Shown: positions 55,829 to 64,000 of the stretch, piece by piece | Numbering within the stretch: the first letter of the stretch is position 1 | Layout: each line of letters begins with the position of its first letter | Assembly: GCF_033708015.1 (NCBI RefSeq) | Contig: NZ_CP137920.1 | Location: 496,001 to 560,000 of the forward strand | Direction of reading: 5' to 3' | DNA from: Proteus vulgaris | GTDB taxonomy: Bacteria > Pseudomonadota > Gammaproteobacteria > Enterobacterales > Enterobacteriaceae | DNA: 64,000 bases | Notes under the pieces: generated by a model | Seen by the model: the letters and a program-made list of their open reading frames with translations, nothing else | Told to the model about the DNA's origin: nothing | Databases searched by the model: none | Made by a program: the position numbers and the translations under genes

Positions 55829-56317
55829 ATGAATCCATATCAAAGTCGTGGGCGTTGGGTTGTTTGGCTCTCTTTTCTTGTCGCATTAGTTTTACAAATT
55901 ATGCCGTGGCCAGAACAGTTAGAAGTATATCGACCTATTTGGCCGATGTTATTTCTTATTTATTGGATAACAGCAATTCCTCATCGTGTAAGTGTCGGAA
56001 CCGCGTTTGTCTTAGGTATGATTATGGATCTAGTCCAAGGAACGACCTTGGGTGTTAATGCATTGGCCTACACGTTAGTGAGTTATGTTATCGCCTTTAA
56101 ATATCAGCTTTTTTGCAATCTAGCATTATGGCAACAAGCTTTAGTGGTGATGTTAAGTGTTGTTATTGTTGATCTCACTGTATTTTGGGCAGAATTTTTA
56201 CTTTCACCCGTGACTTTTCACCCTCAAGTATTCTGGAATAGCCCAGTCAGTGGTATTCTTTGGCCATGGCTTTATTTTTTACTTCGCAAAATCCGTCACC
56301 AGTTTTTAGTTCACTAA
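55829..56317 (+). CDS. mreD: Rod shape-determining protein MreD
   Basis: Membrane protein of the elongasome, 162 aa with five or six helices. [28 protein letters not shown] matches the E. coli start, and [25 protein letters not shown] is the conserved MreD stretch. Five bp after mreC. Confidence 0.96.
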   Translation: MNPYQSRGRWVVWLSFLVALVLQIMPWPEQLEVYRPIWPMLFLIYWITAIPHRVSVGTAFVLGMIMDLVQGTTLGVNALAYTLVSYVIAFKYQLFCNLALWQQALVVMLSVVIVDLTVFWAEFLLSPVTFHPQVFWNSPVSGILWPWLYFLLRKIRHQFLVH

Positions 56318-56369
56318 GTTATTGGATCATGGCGGTCACTTTTGCGTTATCGTCATGAGGACATGATTT

Positions 56370-56957
56370 GTGACCACGCTTTATCTGGCTTCCAGTTCAC
56401 CAAGAAGACGTGAACTTCTCGCGTTATTAGATGTTGAATTTAGTATTATTACGCCAGCAATTGATGAAATTTGGCAACAAGGTGAAAAGCCAGAAGAGTA
56501 TGTTCTTCGTCTAGCAAAAGAGAAATCACAAGCAGGTGTAAAACAAGCACCTTATGATTATCCCGTTTTGGGTTCTGATACTATTGTGGTTCATGATGGA
56601 CATATTCTTGAAAAACCTCGTGATAAAACCCATGCTGCACATATCCTACGTTCACTTTCAGGCGCAACACATCAAGTGATGACAGCAATTGCTCTCTCTA
56701 ATAGAACACGCACATTGAGTCAATTAGTCGTCACACACGTCACTTTTAGAGAGATGACAGAGAGTGAGATTAGCGCGTATATTGAGTCAGGGGAGCCAAT
56801 GGATAAAGCTGGCGCTTACGGTATTCAAGGAAAAGGAGGTCGTTTTGTTCAACGGATTGAGGGAAGTTATCATGCTGTTGTCGGATTGCCTCTTGTTGAA
56901 ACCGAAGCATTGATAGCTCAATTTTCGTCTTTAGCTAATGAGAAGGATATTTCATGA
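56370..56957 (+). CDS. yhdE: dTTP/UTP pyrophosphatase (Maf family)
   Basis: Nucleotide pyrophosphatase that removes dTTP, UTP and modified pyrimidine nucleotides. 195 aa. The Maf signature [14 protein letters not shown] is at residues 4-17, followed by [10 protein letters not shown] and [16 protein letters not shown]. Starts at GTG (56370) after ATGAGGAC; it overlaps rng by 4 bp. Confidence 0.95.
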   Translation: MTTLYLASSSPRRRELLALLDVEFSIITPAIDEIWQQGEKPEEYVLRLAKEKSQAGVKQAPYDYPVLGSDTIVVHDGHILEKPRDKTHAAHILRSLSGATHQVMTAIALSNRTRTLSQLVVTHVTFREMTESEISAYIESGEPMDKAGAYGIQGKGGRFVQRIEGSYHAVVGLPLVETEALIAQFSSLANEKDIS

Positions 56958-58423
56958 CAGCTGAGTTATTAGTGAATGTGACGCCTTCTGAAACTCGTGT
57001 TGCCTATATTCGCGGAGGCATACTTCAAGAAATTCATGTCGAAAGAGAAGCTAAACGGGGTATTGTCGGAAACATCTACAAAGGTCGGGTAAGTCGCGTA
57101 TTACCCGGGATGCAAGCTGCATTTATTGACATTGGGCTGGATAAAGCCGCTTTTCTACATGCTTCTGACATTATGCCTCACACTGAATGTATTGCAGGTG
57201 AAGAGCAGAAAAAATTTAATGTTCGTGATATTGCACAACTGGTGCATCAAGGACAAGATTTAATTGTACAAGTGGTTAAAGATCCTTTAGGAACCAAAGG
57301 TGCTCGCCTTACCACGGACATTACATTGCCTTCTCGCTATTTAGTGTTTATGCCAGGTGCGTCTCATGTAGGCGTTTCTCAGCGAATTGATAGTGAAGAA
57401 GAGCGTGAGCGCTTAAAGTTACTCGTTGAAGAGTATTGCGATGAAAATGGTGGTTTTATTATTCGTACTGCCGCCGAAGGCGTTGGTGAACATGAAATTA
57501 AGCAAGATGCTGCTTTTCTTAAACGCCTATGGAATAAAATCATTGAACGTAAGAAAAGAAATAAAACCCGTATTCAAATTTATGGTGAGCTGGCTTTAGC
57601 ACAGCGTATCTTACGTGATTTTGCGGGTTCCGAATTAGATAGCATACGAGTTGATTCTAAATTAACTTACAATCAATTACAGGAATTTATTGGTGAATAT
57701 ATTCCTGAATTAACCGCTAAACTTGAATTACACCAAGGCAATCAGCCTATTTTTGATCTCTATGGTGTAGAAAGTGAAATTCAGCGAGCTTTAGAGCGTA
57801 AAGTTGAATTAAAATCAGGCGGTTATCTGATTATCGATCAAACGGAAGCAATGACCACTATTGATATTAATACTGGGGCATTTGTTGGTCATCGAAATTT
57901 AGAAGAAACGATTTTTAATACTAATATTGAAGCAAGCCAAGCCATTGCTCGTCAATTACGGTTACGTAATTTAGGCGGTATCATCATTATTGACTTTATT
58001 GATATGAATAATGATGAACATAAACGCAGAGTATTAGCATCACTTGAACAAGCACTAAGTAAAGATAGGGTGAAAACGACTATTAATGGTTTCTCTCAAC
58101 TCGGCTTAGTGGAAATGACACGTAAAAGAACACGGGAAAGCCTTGAACATGTTCTTTGTGATGACTGCCCAACTTGCCAAGGGCGAGGTACGGTAAAATC
58201 TGTTGAAACGGTTTGTTATGAGATTTTACGTGAAATAGTGCGGGTGCATAAAACGATTGATGCAGATCGCTTTTTAGTTTATGCCTCCTCAGCAGTTGCA
58301 GAAGCATTAAAAGGCGATGAATCACATGCATTAGCCGAGGTTGAAATTTTTGTTGGTAAACAAGTGAAAGTGCAAACTGAGCTACTCTATAGTCAGGAGC
58401 AATTTGATGTGGTGATGATGTAA
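56954..58423 (+). CDS. rng: Ribonuclease G
   Basis: Endoribonuclease that matures the 5' end of 16S rRNA and cleaves some mRNAs. 489 aa, the E. coli length. S1 domain ~35-130 ([23 protein letters not shown]), then the RNase E/G catalytic domain with IDINTGAF and the metal site IIIDFIDM (Asp), and the zinc-link motif [10 protein letters not shown] (~404-413). Overlaps yhdE. Confidence 0.97.
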   Translation: MTAELLVNVTPSETRVAYIRGGILQEIHVEREAKRGIVGNIYKGRVSRVLPGMQAAFIDIGLDKAAFLHASDIMPHTECIAGEEQKKFNVRDIAQLVHQGQDLIVQVVKDPLGTKGARLTTDITLPSRYLVFMPGASHVGVSQRIDSEEERERLKLLVEEYCDENGGFIIRTAAEGVGEHEIKQDAAFLKRLWNKIIERKKRNKTRIQIYGELALAQRILRDFAGSELDSIRVDSKLTYNQLQEFIGEYIPELTAKLELHQGNQPIFDLYGVESEIQRALERKVELKSGGYLIIDQTEAMTTIDINTGAFVGHRNLEETIFNTNIEASQAIARQLRLRNLGGIIIIDFIDMNNDEHKRRVLASLEQALSKDRVKTTINGFSQLGLVEMTRKRTRESLEHVLCDDCPTCQGRGTVKSVETVCYEILREIVRVHKTIDADRFLVYASSAVAEALKGDESHALAEVEIFVGKQVKVQTELLYSQEQFDVVMM

Positions 58424-58467
58424 TGGATTCGCCTTCCTAATGAATATGATGGCAGAAAGGAGACAAA

Positions 58468-61400
58468 ATGAAGCGGCTGCCTAAATACCTGTTAGTGATA
58501 ACAGTCTTTTGCCTCATCGTTTTTGCCTTGATATTAAGCGGATTTCGTTATTTTCTACCTCGCTTAGATAGTTATCGCCCTGAAATAGAATCGTATCTTA
58601 CGAAACAACTCAATAGCCCTGTCTCAATGACAAAGATCATGGGAGAGTGGCGGAATTTTGGCCCTGATATTCAAGTAGAAGGGCTGAATATTACCAATAA
58701 AGATGTCAACGTTATGGCAGAAAAAGTCACTTTTTCTTTTGACGTTTGGCGTTCATTATTCGATTTTCGCCTTCACTTTCGTGAAATGACCTTTGAACAG
58801 TTATATGTGAATTACCACAGACCTCTTTTTACTGGGCAAAGTGGGGATATAACGTTAACTGAACCTGATAATATCTCTTCAATTTTCCTTGAGCAGTTTG
58901 ATCGCTTTAAACTCATTGAAAGCCGTTTTGTTTTTTTAACTCCTTCGGGAGACACGAGTACATTACATGCGCCTGAATTGATGTGGTTAAATCAAAAAAA
59001 CCGTCATCGCGCTCAAGGTGAAGTCACGCTGGATACACCAACTAATCATTATGGTGGTTTAAAGGTACGTCTTGATCTCTATACCACCGAGAGTGGCTTA
59101 ATCGATAACGGTAACGTATTTCTTACCGCAGATGACATTGATATCTCACCTTGGCTGAGTCAGTGGGTAAAAAATAATAGTGGCGTAGGTGAAGCGAAAG
59201 CCAGTTTGTCTAACTGGATTGAAATTACTCAAGGGCGTATCACTGGTAGCCAGTTGCAAATTCACCAAGGTGAAATGGACTGGAGTAGTAATGGAACCTC
59301 GCACGTATTAAATGTTGAAGATTTAATATTGCGTATGAGAAGGCAAGAAAATGGTTGGCTTGCGGATATTCCTTATACTCGAAAAATTACAATGGATGGG
59401 GAAGAGTGGCCTGATGGTTATTTAGCTGTTCTTTATCAACCAAAAGAAAAACAACATGATGAAGCGTGGCGTATTCGAGCCAAAAATATTGAGTTAGATA
59501 GATTATATGCGGTATTGCCATTATTCTCTTTTTTAACACCCGATTTTGTTCGTCAATGGCAATATCGCCAATTTTCTGGTGTGGTTAATGATTTTGCATT
59601 AGACCTCACACCTGAACACTTTGAGCAAAGCGTAATAAATCTCTCTTGGGAGAATGTGAGTTGGAAGCGTTGGCAAGAGATCCCTTCTGTACAACATTTC
59701 AGTGGGAAATTAAAAGGCAGTATGCAACAGGGAGAACTTAATTTCACCCTAGCAAACAGTGAAATAGATACTGGAAAATTGTTTAAAGCACCGCTGAATA
59801 TTGAAAAAGGGAAAGGCGCGATTTATTGGACTTACTCAGGAGATGATTTATCTCTTTGGAGTGAAGGATTAGATATTCAAGCGACATCAGCATGGGTAGC
59901 GGGTGATTTTCGTTATGAAAAGCAAGGTGAAGATCAGCTGCTTTCTATACTTTCTGGTGTAAGAGTCACAAATGCAGGAGATACATGGCGTTATCTACCT
60001 GAGGAGTATGTGGGGAAAGCGCTAACAGAATATCTCTCGGAGGCGATTATTGCAGGGAATATCGATAATGGAACCTTTATTTTCCATGGCGACCCCGCCG
60101 ATTTCCCTTTTGATAATCACAAAGGGTGGTTCCAAGTTTATGCCCCAGTTAAACAGGCAACCTTTAAATTTGATAGTGAATGGCCTGCATTATTCAATTT
60201 GGATATTAATCTAGATTTTAAAAATGATGGGCTATGGATGTCTTCTACACAAGCAAAAGTGGGTAAAGCAACCGCTACGAATTTAAGTGCAGTGATTGAG
60301 AGTTATCGACAAGAGCGGATCTTAATTAACGCGGATATTCAAGCTACGGGCGATGAGCTGAAAGAGTATTTCTTAGATTCTCAAATGGCGAGTATTGGGC
60401 ATACACTCGAAGAGCTTAATGTCGCAGGAAACATTAACGGCACATTGAAATTAGATATTCCTTTTGGCGGCGAAGATGTGGTTGCTTCGGGTGATATTAA
60501 TTTAAAAAACAATGATGTTACATTGAACTTTATGGATACCACCTTAAAGGGCGTTAGCGGACAATTTCGTTATCACAATGATAAACTTGAGAGTGATACG
60601 TTAACGGCTAATTGGTTTGGGCAGCCTCTCGCTTTCTCATTTATGAGTCATAATGATAGGGATAATTATCAGGTCGATGTCGGTTTAAAAGGCCAATGGG
60701 ATATTCAAAAAATTCAAGGTTTACCTCGCGATATTCAACAGAAATTTAGTGGTGTATTCCCATGGAAAGGAAATGTGAATGTTAAGATCCCCGAAAAAGG
60801 TGATGTTGATTATCAAGTCGATTTAACTGGAGATATCAACACATTAAGTAGCAAACTTACAGCACCTGAAACACAAGATTTAAAAAATTCATCGCCGATT
60901 GTTATTTCTGCAAAGGGTAATAGTGAAGCCTTAACCTTAAATGCCAGTGCTGAGAAACAGTGGAAACTGAATAGCCAATGGTCATTAGGAAAACAGCTAC
61001 GCTTATTGCAAGGCAATGTGGTGTCTTCTTCTATTCAATTACCAGAGTTGAGTTCACAACAACGCTTAACTATCGCTATTAAAGGATTAGAGGGTGATAA
61101 ATGGTTGCCGACATTAATGGCTTTTTCGTCTTTAACGCCATCTGAAAATAAAGTCACTTTTCCTGATAATGTACATATCAGTTTGCCAGATTTAAATTTT
61201 GCAGGGCAAAAATGGGATGATCCTCAAACTGAAATTATGCACGTTACTGAGGGAATAAAATTCGCTTTCTCAGGCAGTGAATTACGAGGCGATGTGTTTA
61301 TTCCTGCAACACCCGCACCTTGGCAAGTTAATATTAATTATCTTTATTTTAATGGTTTTTCATCTTCTCAAGAGGAAAAACCATTAAAAATGGCAAATAT

Positions 61401-62268
61401 TTCTGATCCCAATACAGTAAAATTTTCTGTGAAAAGTATTCCTCCTATTGATTTTGAATGTCAGGAGTGTTGGGTCAATGGCCTGCTTTTAGGGAAGATA
61501 GAAGGTTCATTAAAACAAAATCAAAATGCTTTATTTTTAACTGACGGTAAATTAGAAAATAGTAGTGGGGAATTGTCGGTTAATGGTGTGTGGTCTCAAG
61601 ATAATGCGGGCAATAATACAACAAAACTAATGGGAAAATTAAAAGCCGAAGAAGTTGACGAAATGGCTGCCTATTTTGGTTACATTATCCCGATTATTCA
61701 ATCCCCTCTTGACGCAGATTTTTCGTTACAATGGCGTAATACACCGTGGAACTTTGAACTGGCGACTTTGCAAGGTGATATTAAATCCACCCTGGGCAAA
61801 GGACGTATAGAGAAAGTTAATGTAGGACAAGCCGGTAAGTTGCTTCGCCTTGTGAGTTTTGATGCACTTTTACGTAAATTACAGTTTGATTTTAGAGATA
61901 CTTTTAGTGAGCATTTTGAGTATGACTCGATTAAGAGTGAAATTACGATTAATCAAGGTATTATGAATGCAGAGAGAGTACGTATTGATGGTGTTATTGC
62001 CGATATTGCGATAAGTGGGAAAGTGGACTTACTTGGACGTAAAATGGATCTACAAGTTGTAGTCACCCCAGAGATTTCAGCTACAGTCGGTGTTGCTACG
62101 GCTTTCGCAATAAACCCAATTGCAGGCGCCGCGGTGTTTGCGGCATCAAAGGTTCTGGGACCACTTTGGAGTAAGATTTCAGTTATCCGTTATCACGTGA
62201 CCGGAACTATGGAACAACCCAAAATTGACGAAGTACTGCGTCAGCTTAAGGAGAATCAGGCGTTATGA
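58468..62268 (+). CDS. yhdP: AsmA-like phospholipid transport protein YhdP
   Basis: Very long inner-membrane-anchored protein spanning the periplasm, one of the AsmA-like bridge proteins (with TamB and YdbH) that move phospholipids to the outer membrane in E. coli. 1266 aa, the same as E. coli. One N-terminal helix (LLVITVFCLIVFALILSGFRYF), then a long repetitive beta-groove, and the C-terminal conserved domain ISATVGVATAFAINPIAGAAVF. Overlaps the nitrilase gene by 4 bp. Confidence 0.95.
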   Translation: MKRLPKYLLVITVFCLIVFALILSGFRYFLPRLDSYRPEIESYLTKQLNSPVSMTKIMGEWRNFGPDIQVEGLNITNKDVNVMAEKVTFSFDVWRSLFDFRLHFREMTFEQLYVNYHRPLFTGQSGDITLTEPDNISSIFLEQFDRFKLIESRFVFLTPSGDTSTLHAPELMWLNQKNRHRAQGEVTLDTPTNHYGGLKVRLDLYTTESGLIDNGNVFLTADDIDISPWLSQWVKNNSGVGEAKASLSNWIEITQGRITGSQLQIHQGEMDWSSNGTSHVLNVEDLILRMRRQENGWLADIPYTRKITMDGEEWPDGYLAVLYQPKEKQHDEAWRIRAKNIELDRLYAVLPLFSFLTPDFVRQWQYRQFSGVVNDFALDLTPEHFEQSVINLSWENVSWKRWQEIPSVQHFSGKLKGSMQQGELNFTLANSEIDTGKLFKAPLNIEKGKGAIYWTYSGDDLSLWSEGLDIQATSAWVAGDFRYEKQGEDQLLSILSGVRVTNAGDTWRYLPEEYVGKALTEYLSEAIIAGNIDNGTFIFHGDPADFPFDNHKGWFQVYAPVKQATFKFDSEWPALFNLDINLDFKNDGLWMSSTQAKVGKATATNLSAVIESYRQERILINADIQATGDELKEYFLDSQMASIGHTLEELNVAGNINGTLKLDIPFGGEDVVASGDINLKNNDVTLNFMDTTLKGVSGQFRYHNDKLESDTLTANWFGQPLAFSFMSHNDRDNYQVDVGLKGQWDIQKIQGLPRDIQQKFSGVFPWKGNVNVKIPEKGDVDYQVDLTGDINTLSSKLTAPETQDLKNSSPIVISAKGNSEALTLNASAEKQWKLNSQWSLGKQLRLLQGNVVSSSIQLPELSSQQRLTIAIKGLEGDKWLPTLMAFSSLTPSENKVTFPDNVHISLPDLNFAGQKWDDPQTEIMHVTEGIKFAFSGSELRGDVFIPATPAPWQVNINYLYFNGFSSSQEEKPLKMANISDPNTVKFSVKSIPPIDFECQECWVNGLLLGKIEGSLKQNQNALFLTDGKLENSSGELSVNGVWSQDNAGNNTTKLMGKLKAEEVDEMAAYFGYIIPIIQSPLDADFSLQWRNTPWNFELATLQGDIKSTLGKGRIEKVNVGQAGKLLRLVSFDALLRKLQFDFRDTFSEHFEYDSIKSEITINQGIMNAERVRIDGVIADIAISGKVDLLGRKMDLQVVVTPEISATVGVATAFAINPIAGAAVFAASKVLGPLWSKISVIRYHVTGTMEQPKIDEVLRQLKENQAL

Positions 62269-63125
62269 AAAAAGTTAATGTCGCACTTTTGCAACTTTGT
62301 AGCGGAAAAAACATAAAAAATAATCTGGCGCAAATCGAGCAACAGATTAAGCAATTACCCGATTCAGTGAAGCTTGTATTAACACCTGAAAATGCGTTAC
62401 TTTTTTCAAACTCAAAAGATTACCATAAACACGCTGAAATTCAGGGCGATGGGCCTTTACAAAATGCTATCGCTAAAATGGCTCAGCGTTACAAAGTGTG
62501 GATCTTAGTAGGTTCTATGCCTTTAATTAGTCGTGACTCTCCAGATCAAATTACCAGCAGTAGCTTGGTCTTCGATGATGAAGGTGTTATTCGTGCTCGT
62601 TATGACAAAATTCATATGTTTGATGTGAGTATTGACGATGAACAGGGCGAATATAATGAATCTTCTATTTATCAACGTGGTGAACGCCTAACCGTGGTTG
62701 ATACTCCAGTTGGGAAATTAGGTTTAACGATCTGTTATGACCTCCGTTTCCCCGGTATTTTCCAAGCATTAAGAGAAAAAGGAGCAGAGATTATCTCTGT
62801 ACCAGCGGCTTTTACTCGTTTAACAGGGAAAGCGCACTGGGAGCCTTTATTACGTGCTCGTGCGATTGAGAATCAGTGTATTATCTTAGCACCAGCACAA
62901 GTGGGTACTCATGATACGCGCAGAACTTGGGGTCATACCATGGCGATTGATGGTTGGGGGAAAGTCTTGAAAAAGAATCCCGATGCCGTTAGTGCGCTAA
63001 CGCTGAATGTTGGCGTTGAGAGTCTGCAAGGTATGCGTGAACAGATACGGGTTGTAAAACATAATCGCTTTCGCCCGAAACTGACCCACTTAATCAAAAA
63101 AGTTAAGGATAAAGAAGAATTATGA
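62265..63125 (+). CDS. Nitrilase-superfamily carbon-nitrogen hydrolase (Nit-like)
   Basis: Amidase of the nitrilase superfamily, Nit1/YbeM-like; the related Nit1 and YafV clear dead-end deaminated products of glutathione or methionine, so repair of metabolites is the likely role. The catalytic triad is visible: Glu in LTPENALLF, Lys in [10 protein letters not shown], Cys in [15 protein letters not shown]. 286 aa. It sits between yhdP and tldD; the overlaps on each side suggest an operon. Confidence 0.9.
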   Translation: MKKVNVALLQLCSGKNIKNNLAQIEQQIKQLPDSVKLVLTPENALLFSNSKDYHKHAEIQGDGPLQNAIAKMAQRYKVWILVGSMPLISRDSPDQITSSSLVFDDEGVIRARYDKIHMFDVSIDDEQGEYNESSIYQRGERLTVVDTPVGKLGLTICYDLRFPGIFQALREKGAEIISVPAAFTRLTGKAHWEPLLRARAIENQCIILAPAQVGTHDTRRTWGHTMAIDGWGKVLKKNPDAVSALTLNVGVESLQGMREQIRVVKHNRFRPKLTHLIKKVKDKEEL

Positions 63126-64000
63126 GTTTAGCTGTTGTCAGCGAAAGTCTGTTGGAAGCAAACAAACTTAGTTTAGATGATTTAGCATCAACACTAGAGC
63201 AGCTTGCACAGCGTCAAATTGATTATGGTGATCTTTATTTTCAGTCAAGTTATCACGAGGCTTGGATCCTTGACGATCAGATTATTAAAGATGGCTCTTA
63301 CAATATTGATCAAGGTGTTGGCGTTAGAGCAATTTACGGTGAAAAAACTGGTTTTGCTTATGCCGACCAACTTACGCTTAATGCGCTTAATCAAAGTGCC
63401 CATGCTGCGCGTAGTATTGTTCAGGCTAAAGGCAATGGTCGTATCCATACTTTAGGTGCTATTCAACATTCTCCGCTATACAGCTTAAACGATCCACTGC
63501 AAAGCCTCTCCCGTGAAGAGAAAATTGCACTATTGCATGAGGTGGATAAAGCCGCTCGTGCTGAGGATAAACGCGTTAAACAAGTTAATGCATCATTAAC
63601 GGGTGTTTATGAGCATGTCCTTGTTGCCGCTACCGATGGTACGTTAGCTGCGGATGTACGTCCTTTAGTTCGCCTTTCAGTGAGTGTGCTGGTGGAAGAA
63701 GATGGCAAACGTGAGCGTGGTGCAAGTGGTGGTGGTGGTCGCTTTGGTTATGACTATTTCTTAACAAAAGTAAATGGTGAAAGCCATGCAATCACTTATG
63801 CTCGTGAAGCCGTACGTATGGCATTAGTGAACTTATCAGCAATTGCTGCGCCTGCTGGAACAATGCCTGTGGTATTGGGTGCGGGCTGGCCGGGTGTGTT
63901 ATTGCATGAAGCTGTGGGGCACGGTTTAGAAGGTGATTTTAACCGTCGTGAAACCTCTGTATTTTCAGGCCGTATTGGTGAGAAAGTCACTTCTGAGCTT
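63122..64000 (+). CDS. tldD: Metalloprotease subunit TldD (3' end outside window)
   Basis: Half of the TldD/TldE zinc protease that processes the antitoxin CcdA and the microcin B17 precursor. The zinc motif [12 protein letters not shown] (HExxxH) is visible near residue 263, and the [13 protein letters not shown] stretch is typical. Start ATG at 63122 overlaps the nitrilase stop (AATTATGA). About 293 codons of ~481 are seen, running open to the edge. Confidence 0.97.
   Translation, partial: MSLAVVSESLLEANKLSLDDLASTLEQLAQRQIDYGDLYFQSSYHEAWILDDQIIKDGSYNIDQGVGVRAIYGEKTGFAYADQLTLNALNQSAHAARSIVQAKGNGRIHTLGAIQHSPLYSLNDPLQSLSREEKIALLHEVDKAARAEDKRVKQVNASLTGVYEHVLVAATDGTLAADVRPLVRLSVSVLVEEDGKRERGASGGGGRFGYDYFLTKVNGESHAITYAREAVRMALVNLSAIAAPAGTMPVVLGAGWPGVLLHEAVGHGLEGDFNRRETSVFSGRIGEKVTSEL

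Overview
The window is chromosomal DNA of an AT-rich member of the Enterobacterales, most likely Proteus (Morganellaceae). This rests on housekeeping proteins closely resembling their E. coli counterparts, on E. coli-like gene order (zntA-tusA-yhhQ, rsmD-ftsY-ftsE-ftsX-rpoH, aroQ-accB-accC, panF-prmA-dusB-fis, mreBCD-yhdE-rng-yhdP-tldD), and on the AT-rich base composition. The species is inferred, not proven.

Layout. 1-5.9 kb: glycerol-3-phosphate uptake and anaerobic oxidation (glpT divergent from glpABC, with a perfect CRP site between). 5.9-8.3 kb: glycerol dehydrogenase gldA followed by a DhaM-like protein that has lost all its phosphorylatable histidines. 8.6-16.3 kb: the yhhQ/tusA/zntA/yhhN/yhhM/yhhL/rsmD block. 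A complete IS200/IS605-family element (copy 1) sits between yhhQ and tusA, and a preQ1-I-like riboswitch lies directly before yhhQ. 16.5-21.3 kb: ftsY (with a large 37-residue tandem repeat), ftsE, ftsX, rpoH. 21.4-25.6 kb: glycerate kinase, panM, an MFS pump with a divergent MarR regulator and matching palindromic operators, and the protease loiP. 26-31.2 kb: ugpBAEC glycerol-3-phosphate importer, with ugpQ divergent rather than at the operon end; each direction has its own Pho box. 31.5-35.5 kb: carbamate kinase, a CynX-type transporter, an unrecognised acidic protein and a SUKH-type immunity-like protein. 35.7-44.8 kb: fis-dusB, prmA-panF-yhdT, a PatB/MalY-type lyase with an Lrp-type regulator and a permease relic, and aroQ-accB-accC.

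45.2-52.0 kb is the accessory region. In E. coli aroQ and acuI are close neighbours; here about 7 kb lies between them. It holds IS605-family copy 2 (intact tnpB, broken tnpA), about 1.1 kb of apparently non-coding DNA with 11-bp phased direct repeats and strong hairpins, an S-type-pyocin/HNH-like toxin with a partner immunity gene bracketed by a ~150-bp imperfect inverted repeat, a few small genes, and IS copy 3, an internally deleted derivative whose right end supplies the stop codon of acuI. 53.6-64 kb returns to housekeeping genes: mreB, mreC, mreD, yhdE (maf), rng, yhdP, a nitrilase-family gene and the start of tldD. csrD, found between acuI and mreB in E. coli, is absent here.

The glp, gld and ugp loci together cover phosphate-starvation and CRP-linked use of glycerol and glycerophosphodiesters. 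The best candidates for unusual biology are the phosphosite-less DhaM homologue, the phased repeat array at 47.4-47.6 kb, the three IS605 copies at different stages of decay with different predicted TnpB guides, and the toxin module inside inverted repeats. No tRNA, rRNA or CRISPR array was seen.
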